A stretch of 21,936 bases of DNA from positions 1 to 21,936 of the forward strand of contig JAYMTF010001675.1 of assembly GCA_036897485.1 (NCBI GenBank), written 5' to 3'. The position numbers were made by a program, and so were the translations under genes. The notes beneath the pieces are model-generated. The model worked only from the letters and a program-made list of their open reading frames with translations. It was not told where the DNA came from and searched no databases. The stretch comes from Pelargonium nanum (lineage: Eukaryota; Streptophyta; Magnoliopsida; Geraniales; Geraniaceae). The stretch's first letter is position 1, and each line of letters opens with the position of its first letter. Positions 12,497 through 21,936 of this stretch are shown piece after piece.

Positions 12497-15400
12497 ATGG
12501 CTGACCATCAATGGCGTGACCCACTTCTTCTCACAGACGTTTCTTGGCAACAACACAGCTCCAGCCTTAACTGTAAGACCCATCACTCACTTCCAATCAA
12601 AACCCAAGATTTTATTTTCTGGTTTAATTCGTTGGTTTCTCTGATCTCTTCAACCCCTTTTCGGTTTCAGATTCTGCAGATTCGATGGCAGATCCAAATT
12701 CTCCTTCAGACATGAATGAGGGTAAGTCAAATTTCAGTTTCTTCTGTAACCCATTTTGAGAATTGAACTGATGATATATGTGGGTATGTAGATTCTGTAG
12801 ATGCTTCTTGGAAATATCAGAGCTTGGAGGACATTAGTGCTAGAAAACCCAATGACCCAGATGCTAAAGATGCAGTAGATGGTAAAAGAAACACTCTCTT
12901 TTGAACTTCCTTGGATAAGATTTGGACTTTATTTTTGGAATTTGGTTGTGGGTTCTGCTGGAAGCTGATCCAATTGATTTTTTTTTTTTTTGTTCATTTT
13001 ATTTACAAATTCAGGTAGGTCAATGTTGGGGTTTTCTCTGACATCTCCTGATTTGGTTATTTGCACTGGTTCACCTGATGTCCCCAGAGGTGGATTTGAG
13101 GATTCCCCAAATTTGTTGGGGAATAAATGTCATCACAACTTGGGGTCTTCCTTCGAGCTCTCTCTAGAGAATGGCATCAATGGGTCTGAAATTAAGGAGA
13201 CCAGCAAGAAGAGCCCATCTGTGAGGTTTTCTACTGTGTGCCAAACATTTGAGAAGGAATTGTCTCCTGAAGCTTCCTTTGAGCTCTTCCGGAAACCGGA
13301 TTATGAGAAGGATTTTCCAGAAGACTCCCTTCCTATTGTAACCATCAATGCAGGATCCACTGATGGGACTGTGATCTTGGGGGAGATGACCTTTTTGGAG
13401 GACAAGTGCTTTACTGGTGGTGACACTGCAAGGGCTAGCACTGATATAATTGGGGATGGAGATGATCTTTTGCTCTACCAAACGGCACGCTTTGGGAACT
13501 TCTATTACAATTTCCCGTCATTGGATGCTGGGAGTTACATTGTTGATCTGCATTTCGCAGAGATTGTATTCACAAATGGCCCTCCAGGAATGAGATTGTT
13601 TGATGTCTATATACAAGAAGAGAAAGTGAGTTGCTTTGAAACGATGCAAGCTAAGCTTTTAGTCATGCTTGTAGAGTGCTGACAGTTGAGCGTGTATCTG
13701 ATTATGCTGATGGATTGTTTTGTAGGTTGTTTCATGCTTAGATGTATATGCTCGTGTAGGTGCAAATAAACCTCTGGTTATATCTGACATTAAAACTTCT
13801 GTTGATGGCAATGGTAAGGGTTTGTCCATTAGATTTGAAGGAGTAACAGGAAGCCCAATTTTATGTGGCATTTCTATAAGAAAAGGATCTTCAGAAAGTG
13901 AGTCAAATTCTTATCATTGTTGATACTTTCCATATTAAAATTAGCCTCTTCGCCAAATTTTGATGGAGAAATGTTGCTTATCAGGCTCTGGAACTGTCAT
14001 GGAAAACTCTGAGATGGCAGAATGCAATGAGATAGAGGTAATACCAGTTCTTATCTGGTCTCGTTTTATATAAGCATTAAGCAAATGCAGTGAATGGGGA
14101 TAATTTCGGTGTTTGTTTTTTTATTGCAGGGTGATAATGATTGTGAGGGAGAAGAGGGATATCAGAAGCTGAGAAGAGATTATGAGTGTCAAAGAAAGGA
14201 ACTGATAGAAATGAGGAGTGCATTTGAGGAGCTTAAGAGAGAAAACCAACTAAAGACCAAAGAATGTCATGAAGCTTGGAAATCTTTAGATGACCTGCGG
14301 AATGAGCTCATGCGCAAGTCAATGCATGTTGGGTCTTTGGGTATGGAATAATCTTTTGTCACACCTGGCCAATTTCAATTACCTCTAGCATATTGTATTG
14401 ATGTTTGTCTGTCTGCAGCTTTTGCCATTGAGGGACAAGTGAAAGAGAAGGGAAGATGGTTCTCATCCTTGAGAGACTTGACAAGGAAATTGATGGTACT
14501 GAAATTATTTTCAATAAGATGGCAAAGTTTAACTAGCAAGTCATGTTATGTATTCGCTTGACCAACTTTTTATAAACAGATTATGAAAATGGAGCATATT
14601 AAGCTATCAGAAGAGGCTTTGGCATATAAGAACTTCCTTGCAGATATGAGTGAAACGACGTCCACAATTCAGTCCACAAGTAAAACAACTTGCTCTTCTT
14701 TTTATAATATCCAAATATAGATTCAATTAGTATTCACCAAATTTTACTTAACTAACTCTAATTACTATACACTGAATAGTGAACCATCAAATATATTTGC
14801 ATGAAGATCTCAAGATCAAATTCCTTGAAGGAGCCAAGGAAAGAAAACAGCTTTACAACAAGGTGTTGGAGCTGAAAGGTTTGTAGAGAGCTTCCTTTGA
14901 CTTTCAATGATTGAAATGGTTACTTAGTCTCAAAGAGTTAATAGACACTGTTTATACTTTTCTACTTGCAGGAAACATAAGGGTTTTTTGCCGGTGCAGG
15001 CCTCTAAACACTGAGGAAATTGCTGCAGGCGATTCAATGGCTATTGATTTTGACTCTGCTAAAGATGGTGAGCTCATTGTAAAATCAAATGGGGTACCCA
15101 AAAAGACCTTTAAGTTTGATGCTGTTTTCGGCCCCCAAGCTAACCAAGGTAATAAAACTGCATAAAAGCATGAGACTCTTCTGTTTTTTTATTATTTCTT
15201 ATTTTTCTGGTAGTAATTATATATGCTCTTCTAAATAAGTAAGTCAGTTCATATATATTTATAGTTTCTTTATGCATATTTGTGTAGCTGATGTTTTTGA
15301 GGACACGGCCCCGTTCGCTACCTCTGTTCTAGATGGTTACAATGTCTGCATATTTGCTTATGGGCAGACTGGAACTGGGAAAACTTTCACAATGGAGGGC

Positions 15401-18169
15401 ACAGATAAAGCTCGTGGAGTGAACTTCAGGACACTTAACGAACTATTCCACATAATCACAGAGCGAGAGAAACAATATCGGTATGACATATCTGTAAGCG
15501 TGTTAGAGGTCTATAATGAACAAATACGAGATTTGCTGGTCTCAAATAGTCAGCCGGGAGTTGCTGCAAAGAGGTGGGTAAAGATATCTTCAGTCATTCT
15601 CTTTCCATTTAAGTTCCTTTTGAGAGATTGATTCCTATCCCAATATATGTGTCATGATATAATGTTCCTTCACTACATCAACATATTACTTGTTGGTTTG
15701 CTGATTTTCATCAATATATAAAGCTAATCTATGTAGAAACATCATAGAGTTTCTGAATGAATGACTTGTTAGAGTATCAAACTAATATTGGGCCTTCAAC
15801 TATAAGCTTAAGCTTTTAGGTGAGTTGGTTCTTTACATGGTATCAGAGCATTGGTGACTAAAGGTCCCGGGTTCGAGTCCTACCGCCACCCATATTAAAT
15901 TCCAGCACAAGGCAAGAGGTGGACCTGTGCATGTGCCACGTGCAAAGCGAAAATGGGCTTGCACGTGAGGGGGTGTGTTAGAGTATAAAACTTATATTGG
16001 GCCTTCAACTATAAGCTTAAGCTTATAGTTGAGTTGGTTCTTTTCATGACTTTGTATGAGATAACTATATGTCTGAGATTTTCTAGATAATCACTACTTG
16101 TCTGATGTCTCAATATATTGTGCTTAATTTTCTAGGCTTGAAATTAAGCAAGTAAGCGAAGGGACCCATCATGTCCCAGGACTGGTTGAAGCACATGTAA
16201 ACAACATGAGTGAGGTGTGGGAAGTTCTGCAAACCGGCAGTAAAAATAGGGCTGTTGGCTCAACTAATGCAAACGAGCACAGTAGCCGATCTCATTGGTA
16301 TGTTTCTCTTCTTCATTTTCATTTTGTCTGTTATTGTAAAATAATATGAAATACTATGCCTTGCTTGATACAGCATACACTGCGTCATGGTGAAAGGGGA
16401 GAATTTGTTAAATGGAGAATGCACAAGAAGCAAACTATGGCTGGTTGACCTCGCAGGAAGTGAGCGAGTAGCTAAGACAGAAGTGCAAGGAGAACGACTC
16501 AAGGAAACCCAAAACATCAATAGATCTCTATCTGCACTTGGTGATGTCATATCTGCTTTGGCAACTAAAAGCCCTCATATCCCCTTCAGGTTTTAATAAA
16601 ATTTTGATATCATATTTCACACAAATGCACCAATATGAGTGTTTGTTAGCTTAAAGTTATAATTCACCTCTGTGTAGGAACTCCAAGCTCACCCACTTGC
16701 TTCAAGACTCTTTGGGTAAGCTTTAGCTACCTCAATTGAATTCATTAGTCGTTGTGCTTTTTTGTATTCCATCTTCTAGATAATGCAAATTCAGAATATA
16801 AAGGTTTGATGAATGCACTTCATATTTTTTCAGGGGGAGATTCAAAAACACTCATGTTCGTACAGATAAGCCCTAATGAAAGTGACCTTAGTGAGACTCT
16901 TTGCTCGCTTAATTTTGCGAGTAGGGTTAGAGGTATAGAACTGGGTCCTGCAAGAAAGCAAGTGGACACTTCTGAACTTTTCAAATACAAACAAACGGTA
17001 GAATTGACTTCCAATTTCCAAGTTCCCATTCCTTGAAACATTTATCGTCCAGTTACTTGTGATTGTGTTTTCCATTGTATTTTCAAAGTCTCTGATCTCT
17101 ATATTTGCTAGGTTGAGAAAACCAAACAAGAAATGAAGGGTAAAGATGTGCAAATAAGGAAGTTGGAGGAAACAATTCAAAGTTTGGACTTGAAGATGAG
17201 AGAAAAGGACCTCAAATATAAAAACCTGCAAGACAAGGTATGTTTGATTTAAGCAGATCCTAACAGGTAGTCTAAATTATCTTTTGAAGTCCACCAGTTG
17301 AAATTTTAGCGTTCCTTTCGCAGCTAAAGGAATTAGAGTCACAGCTGATGATAGAGAGAAAGCTGGCAAGACAGCATGTGGATACAAAAATAGCAGAGCA
17401 GTATCAGCAGCAACAACAAATGAAACAAACTGAAGAGCAGAATTCAGCTCTATCGAGGCCTCCACTTGCGAATAGACTGATAGGCACACAAAAGAACTCT
17501 AATGAACCTGGAGTTGTCGCATTATACAAAGACCAGTTAAATCCCAGTCGACCACTGACAGAGAACAACTACAAGTTTCCATCTTTACTTCCACCATCAG
17601 ATGGCTTTGTCAAGCAGATTGATCTAACAGAAAAAGAAAACAATCCAGATATTGCTGAACGATCACTACTGCCCAAGAAGACTGGAAGAGCCTCTATATG
17701 CACAACAGCACGACGTACTCAGATAGCTCCTCCTATGTCTAGGCGCAACTCTCTAGCACCATTTCCAAGTTCAGTTCATATTGGTACACCATTCTTGCCA
17801 TTGCCATCATACCAAGATGACGAGAGAGAAGACATGGATGGGTCTGAAGCTAACTGCTTGCCTGAGCTGGCAGCTAGTCCAAAAACAACCAAAAGTAGCA
17901 GCAAGAAACTAAGCAGCATACTAAGACGAAGCCTTCACAAGAAGTTTCAGACAAAGTCGCCAATGCAGCAACACATGAGAAGAGGTGGTGTGAATGTCGG
18001 GATGGAGAAGGTTAGAGTGTCGATTGGAAGCCGAGGGAGGTCTGCTCATAGGATACTTCTTGGAAATGGTCGGAGAATGGGAACGAAGGAAATTCAGCAG
18101 AAGCAGCAGAGTCAAAAGGAAAAGGAGAGAGGGTGGAACATTGGATCAGCAGCTGGAAGATTTGTATGA
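12497..18169 (+). CDS. Kinesin-14 with N-terminal malectin-like domain (KIN-14Q/R-type)
   Basis: Microtubule motor, expected to be minus-end directed. Exons: 12497-12572, 12671-12721, 12792-12881, 13015-13625, 13726-13897, 13985-14037, 14130-14340, 14419-14495, 14580-14679, 14780-14878, 14972-15148, 15288-15573, 16136-16297, 16374-16589, 16678-16715, 16834-16997, 17112-17237, 17324-18169 (1184 codons). Domains: acidic/Ser-rich start; malectin-like domain about 180-333 ([11 protein letters not shown] to LCGISIRK); coiled coil about 355-510; kinesin-14 neck [12 protein letters not shown] (about 513-524); motor to about 850 with P-loop GQTGTGKT (598-605), switch I NEHSSRSH (714-721) and switch II DLAGSE (747-752); short coiled coil; basic Ser/Arg-rich tail with KENNP (1007-1011). 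The architecture matches the Arabidopsis AT1G72250/AT2G22610 group, from memory. The ATG at 12497 has good context (AAAATGGC), no upstream ATG in the leader, and a perfect donor (AACT|GTAAGA) in frame; a second in-frame ATG at 12685 could serve as an alternative start. No disruption is seen. Confidence 0.94.
15767..15837 (+). repeat. Left LTR of the miniature LTR retrotransposon
   Basis: Begins TGTTAGAG and ends TTTACA. It contains the palindromic block TAAGCTTAAGCTT and ATTGGGCCTTC, both shared with the right LTR. Confidence 0.92.
15976..16046 (+). repeat. Right LTR of the miniature LTR retrotransposon
   Basis: Same length as the left copy. It begins TGTTAGAGTATAAAA, ends TTTTCA and is followed by the TGACT target duplication. 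The five differences from the left copy are all single substitutions. Confidence 0.92.
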
Positions 18170-18400
18170 AGTATTTATTGATAGTACACACTTCCTTTGT
18201 TGGATGGATAGATCAACTGAGGAAGGACTAGAAGTAAGAAACAGAACACATGCACACTTTTGTGGATTTGCTTGGGATGATGATGATGCTTATCATCTGT
18301 TTAGATTATTGTGCTTGTTCATCTGAAATGAATTTGTGTTATTGTAAATGATTACAAAGGTTGTGGTTGGTTTGTCTTGTGTGACATAAACTAGTTATGT
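18170..18400 (+). other. Probable 3' UTR of the kinesin gene
   Basis: Sequence after the TGA at 18167-18169. The TTGTGTTATTGTAAATGATT stretch near 18333-18352 has TGTA-type 3'-end signals. No canonical AATAAA is seen, so the end of the transcript is only estimated. Confidence 0.4.
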
Positions 18401-18424
18401 GAGAAATCCACTGCCATTTCTCAC
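18399..18424. repeat. Short inverted repeat near the kinesin 3' end
   Basis: GTGAGAAA and TTTCTCAC form a perfect 8-bp stem with a 10-base loop, at the likely end of the kinesin transcript. It could fold in RNA. Short stems arise by chance in DNA this AT-rich. Confidence 0.5.
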
Positions 18425-18503
18425 TGTTCAAGGAAATCCACTGTCAAACTAAGTTTCTATATAGACGTTTTTACTCTATAAGATCGGTCATTTTAGTTTT
18501 TTA

Positions 18504-18526
18504 AGTCAACCTTCTGTTGGTTGACT
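18504..18526. repeat. Inverted repeat with two facing W-box cores
   Basis: AGTCAACC, a 7-base spacer and GGTTGACT form a perfect 8-bp inverted repeat. Each arm carries a TTGAC W-box core, the binding motif of WRKY factors, on opposite strands. Confidence 0.55.
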
Positions 18527-18586
18527 ATATGAGATATCGGTCTACCTCACTTTTATCCGTATTACTAGATTTGATAGATTATGAAG

Positions 18587-18641
18587 TGGGCCTATAAGTT
18601 ATGGGCTTGACCTGAGTACAAAAACTGGGCTTCAATGGGCC
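18587..18641. promoter_or_regulatory. Cluster of four TGGGCY (site II-like) motifs
   Basis: TGGGCC or TGGGCT occurs at 18587, 18602, 18626 and 18636. Site II elements (TGGGCY) are bound by TCP factors and usually lie close upstream of growth-related genes. No gene is recognised beside this cluster. Confidence 0.4.
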
Positions 18642-19563
18642 TTCACTTGCATATCCCAACTTAGTTTGATTCCATGAAAGAACTAGTGACATTTTTCTAT
18701 GTTAATTTGATTCCATAATAGAACCAACCTGGTTTTAATGATTAACTAATTTGAAATTGTCTGCCACTTTGTAACTGAAATAACTAGAACCAACTTGGTT
18801 TGCATAAAAGAACATATCAGCAGTCAGCATCTTCTCCTACCTGGTGGGTGGATTTTGCCATGGGTGGGGTCACCAGACAAACAGGAAGCCACAGCCAACT
18901 GTTTTCTTGGAACCTTATTTCATTAACACATTTATAAAATAAATAAATAAGCATCTTTTCAGTTCAACCCATTAAATAATTGCATTTTCAAGAAGAAGAA
19001 AAATATAAAATTTATGGGATCTGAGTTAATGATTAGGAGTTTCCAATGATGAATATGATAAGCAATGGAAGTTGTTTCCATGTGAGATAAGAGAGAGAGA
19101 ATGGTTTGAATATGAATAAATAAATAAAAAGTAGGTTATATATAATAAATAAGCATTAATTGTTGGGGTTACAAGAATCATGAATTAGGTATGTGTTTAT
19201 AAAGCTAAATGTGCCTGAAATTGGATGGATACATTGAATCCAATTGGAGATAAGGGGGATGTCTGCCTTGCATTCTTTCCTTTACTCTCATGCATTCATG
19301 TCCTTTGATTTTAGTGTTCATTGTTTATTTGTTTTTGAAATTGCTTTGAGTCCCAAGAACACTAAATTAAGAACTAGTCTACTCAATTTGCATACCTACA
19401 TTTGGACAAGTCAAAAAACAAACATTTATATTGGTGGGTGGGCTCAAGTCTAGTGATGACTTCCACACTATAGTCATTGTGTATTTGTTTTGTTTTGTTT
19501 ATTGTATTGAATAAAATGTTCTTCAAGAACAATAGAAACTTTTTCCCACCTTCTGTTTTTGAG

Positions 19564-19588
19564 AAAATATTAATTTAATTAATATTTT
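19564..19588. repeat. 25-bp all-A/T perfect palindrome
   Basis: Two 12-bp arms, AAAATATTAATT and AATTAATATTTT, are separated by a single T. Such a sequence can extrude as a hairpin and is of the kind seen in matrix-attachment or MITE-like DNA. Nothing further supports either. Confidence 0.6.
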
Positions 19589-20158
19589 AATAACAAATTA
19601 CATATTTATTAGGAGCATATATGGCATGAAACCAAATATTCTAACGTGGGTAATCACTTGGAGGTTTCAAATGCTCATAAGAACCACCAATTCTTCCAAC
19701 TCCTTAATAATTGGTTAAAATCTTGACTACAATAGTAAAACAATTAAATCAATCATTGTTTTCTTCAAAAGCATGTGACGCCCAACAATGTCAAACAAAA
19801 TCCACAAACTTATAATGAAAAGCAAAAAAACAACCTCCTATAGAGGAATACGAAACAAAACTTCTGATAATGGAGAAATTTATAATTATGTAACTGTTAT
19901 GTTCACGTTATAAAGATTTTATTTGCACACTGATATTATACATGAATGACTTGATTGACGCGTTTAGTAGGGTGAGTTGAGAGACTAATAAGAAAAGATA
20001 AAAAACAATGGACATCACACATGTCAAACTTCATGAAGATCTTGTAGACACACCTTATGGCTTGTCTAAATTAGATTAAATTATCACATCAACTATGCAA
20101 AATGATGGTTATAAGAATCCAGGCTGGTGGCACGTGACTTTGCCTTCGGGTCCTACAA

Positions 20159-20217
20159 TGGGCTTGGGCCACACGAAAGTTAGGCCCAATAAACAGAAGT
20201 CTACTGATAGGTGGGCC
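20159..20217. promoter_or_regulatory. Second cluster of four TGGGCY/GGCCCA motifs
   Basis: TGGGCT at 20159, TGGGCC at 20165, GGCCCA at 20183 and TGGGCC at 20212, with a G-box core CACGTG 23 bp upstream (20131-20136). The cluster lies about 1.6 kb before the right-edge gene, farther than usual for site II elements. An unrecognised transcript start nearby is possible. Confidence 0.4.
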
Positions 20218-21785
20218 AACACACTTCTTGGGTCAAACTAACGTTACATTGGTGGACCACAAATTCATTAAACAATTAGCACATAATTAGTAGTATAATA
20301 ATTGAACTTAAAATTAATACAAGTTGAAATCGAGAAAAGAGAAAAGAAAAATAAAAGGATCCAAAGATGGGCATGTTCCACAACCAGGTATGAGGTTGCA
20401 ACCATATCTTAATCTAGTGTATGTATTCATGAGTGTCACGTGCTACTCACATGGTATGATACATTGATATTTGATCAAAGTACACTACTTACATTTTTAT
20501 ACCAGGAGCTAAACTGATATTTTTCAAGATGAACATGCCATTAGTGTTTAATGTGTATATCTTAATGAGATTGTTATTTGGAAATTTTGAAGTTTTAAAA
20601 CACAATTATTAATATTTTACAATTAAATAAATAAAAATGATGAAAATGATGAGCCATACTTTTTTTGGCTTGGACGACATTACGTTAAAATTTTCACTTA
20701 TATTTGTATCGATACATTTGTGACAATAGAGCAATTCATCATATTTAAGTTTTGTAATAAAACGACATACCCTCATTCTCGTGGAAAAACCAAATATGTT
20801 AGTTTTATATTTATATTAAATAAACTCATAAAGGTATGGCATTGTTGAATCCAAAATATTATCAAAGTGTAGAAATGTTATTGGTTGCTTAAATTGATTC
20901 ATTAATTAATGATGGTAAACTTGGAGTGAAAGGCAACTGAGCATTACATTTGTGTTAATAATATTTGTGGATCCATTATTAGTATGAACTAGGAAGCATT
21001 ATTGAGCAATTATAGAAAATGAAAAAAAAGGGTGTAAGCGACAAAGTGGGGCAAGTGTTGACCACGTAGCAGACAGGACCCTCGTGGGACCCACAACAAG
21101 TTAGGAAGCGGTTATATTGGCCCATTCACATGCCCCCATTTCTCTTCCTTCCTACCTCCCATTTCTCCTTAGTATATAACTATTTAAAAAAACACAAGGT
21201 TTTATGTTAAAATATAATGTAATGTTTAAGACAATATCAGAAAACGCTGTTACTATCAGTCCCGTTCATATAAATACTAGGTGATAGATGTGTAGTCTCT
21301 GTGTGGATCTGTGTTTGTTTAGTTCAGCAACAGTAATGATTCAATTCAATTTCCAATGAGTATATAGATAGTAATAGTGATGATATGGGGCTCCAATCCC
21401 TTTGTCAGCCACCTTTATTTCTTCCAACCACTCACTCACTCTCTCGATCTACTCAACTACTTATTTCATTAATACTACCATAATTCGTTGACTAATTATT
21501 TTATACAATAAACAGGGAATACTATGTATACCTGAAAACTAATCACCCTATCAACACATGCTCATAATTTGAATTTTAGTTTGTGGTAAAAATTATTTTT
21601 AAAATGAAGGAATAATACTCTCATATTTATGCATTTTCTTTTGTATATATTGTATTATTTTTATTAAATAAATAATTAATAATAGTCAACTAATAAAAGA
21701 TCCATTATCCCTATAAAAAAAAGATCAATTACCGTTACATGTAAAATTACAAACTCACCTAGCACTAGTCCCCATCTCTGTTCTT

Positions 21786-21791
21786 TATAAG
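21786..21791 (+). promoter_or_regulatory. Probable TATA box of the right-edge gene
   Basis: TATAAG within CTTTATAAGTATAACC, about 45 bp before the ATG at 21833. This leaves a very short A/C-rich leader (CACTCACAAACCACAACTCC), typical of plant genes. Confidence 0.5.
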
Positions 21792-21832
21792 TATAACCAC
21801 AGTTTCCAAAAACACTCACAAACCACAACTCC

Positions 21833-21936
21833 ATGTATTCTCCTGCTCAACCAGCCATGGACGAAGACTCTCATAGCTACAACAATTTAAAATGCTACGA
21901 CACCGAGCTTGACTTCAGCTTCCCCAGCTGCGCCTC
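21833..21936 (+). CDS. N-terminus of an unrecognised protein (partial, cut by the right edge)
   Basis: The frame from ATG at 21833 stays open to the window end: 34 codons plus two bases, starting MYSPAQPAMDEDSHSYNN and continuing LKCYDTELDFSFPSCA. A second in-frame ATG at 21857 in strong context (GCCATGGAC) could be the true start. The upstream TATA box and the A/C-rich ATG-free leader support a real gene start. The piece is Ser-, Asp/Glu- and aromatic-rich with no signal peptide or known motif. Such a start is common in transcription-factor N-termini, but I do not recognise the family and assign no function. Confidence 0.55.
   Translation, partial: MYSPAQPAMDEDSHSYNNLKCYDTELDFSFPSCA

Larger units (their letters stand above)
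15767..16046 (+). mobile_element. Complete miniature LTR retrotransposon (TRIM/SMART type) in kinesin intron 12
   Basis: A 280-bp element with 71-bp direct terminal repeats at 15767-15837 and 15976-16046. Each repeat starts TGTTAGAG and ends CA, and they differ at 5 of 71 positions. TGACT flanks both ends (15762-15766 and 16047-16051), a 5-bp target duplication as expected for LTR integration. Immediately after the left LTR is TGGTATCAGAGC (15838-15849), the standard initiator-tRNA(Met) primer-binding site. Just before the right LTR is the purine tract GAGGGGG (15967-15973). The 138-bp interior encodes nothing, so it must have moved with proteins supplied in trans. The interior has CACGTGCAA (15937-15945) and TTGCACGTG (15959-15967), able to form a 9-bp stem. 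Orientation follows the PBS and is the same as the gene. Confidence 0.93.
18401..21780. other. Gene-free AT-rich intergenic region
   Basis: About 3.4 kb with no reading frame resembling a protein and no RNA gene that I can support. It contains short inverted repeats (18399-18424, 18504-18526, 19564-19588), a repeated AGAACCAACYTGGTTT motif (about 18720 and 18785), short AATA runs (19115-19130), and two clusters of TGGGCY motifs (18587-18641 and 20159-20217). A CACGTG lies at 20131-20136. Near 21090 is GTGGGACCCAC, a symmetric match to the class I TCP site GTGGGNCC. The right part is presumably the promoter of the gene at the right edge. Confidence 0.6.

Noticed and set aside
15867..15900. GGTTCGAGTCC, a B-box-like string suggesting a tRNA gene or SINE
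   Set aside because: No A box or cloverleaf partner is present. The string lies inside a structure with LTRs, primer-binding site, polypurine tract and 5-bp TSD, so the element is an LTR miniature and not a SINE.
17994..18326. 110-codon plus-strand frame overlapping the kinesin 3' end
   Set aside because: It is an out-of-frame shadow of the basic tail exon running into the 3' UTR. The in-frame tail ends cleanly at the TGA at 18167-18169.

Overview
This is nuclear DNA from a flowering plant, almost certainly a eudicot. The genes are split by many short, AT-rich introns with GT-AG ends. The proteins are plant-specific types: a group-D (TDY) MAP kinase, a chloroplast-type translation initiation factor IF-2 with an N-terminal transit region, and a kinesin-14 carrying a malectin-like domain. 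I cannot name the species.

Layout. (1) 1-3240, minus strand: the 5' part of a group-D MAP kinase gene closest to Arabidopsis MPK18/MPK19. Four coding exons are visible and the gene runs off the left edge. (2) 3240-4600: spacer between the divergent kinase and IF-2 genes. It contains a retroposed fragment (3771-4149) with a 15-bp target-site duplication, a poly(A) tail and a broken RNase H-like coding relic. (3) 4565-11650, plus strand: a complete 12-exon gene for chloroplast IF-2 (FUG1-like), 1117 codons, with a 29-residue tandem repeat array in its N-terminal extension. (4) 12160-18400, plus strand: a complete 18-exon kinesin-14 gene, 1184 codons, with malectin-like, coiled-coil and motor domains and a basic tail. 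One intron holds a complete 280-bp miniature LTR retrotransposon (TRIM/SMART type). (5) 18400-21780: AT-rich gene-free DNA with short inverted repeats and two clusters of TGGGCY motifs. (6) 21833 to the right edge, plus strand: the first 34 codons of an unrecognised gene.

The genes are not an operon and share no obvious pathway: signalling, plastid translation, and mitotic or cytoskeletal transport. I find no undescribed system here. The best leads are a perfect 47-bp duplication of a complete branch-point plus 3' splice-site module in the MAP kinase gene, the intronic TRIM, the retroposed RNase H relic, the FUG1 repeat expansion, and paired cell-cycle signals (an MSA-like promoter element and a KEN box) in the kinesin gene. 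All gene models are by eye from splice consensus and family alignment from memory; no transcripts were available.
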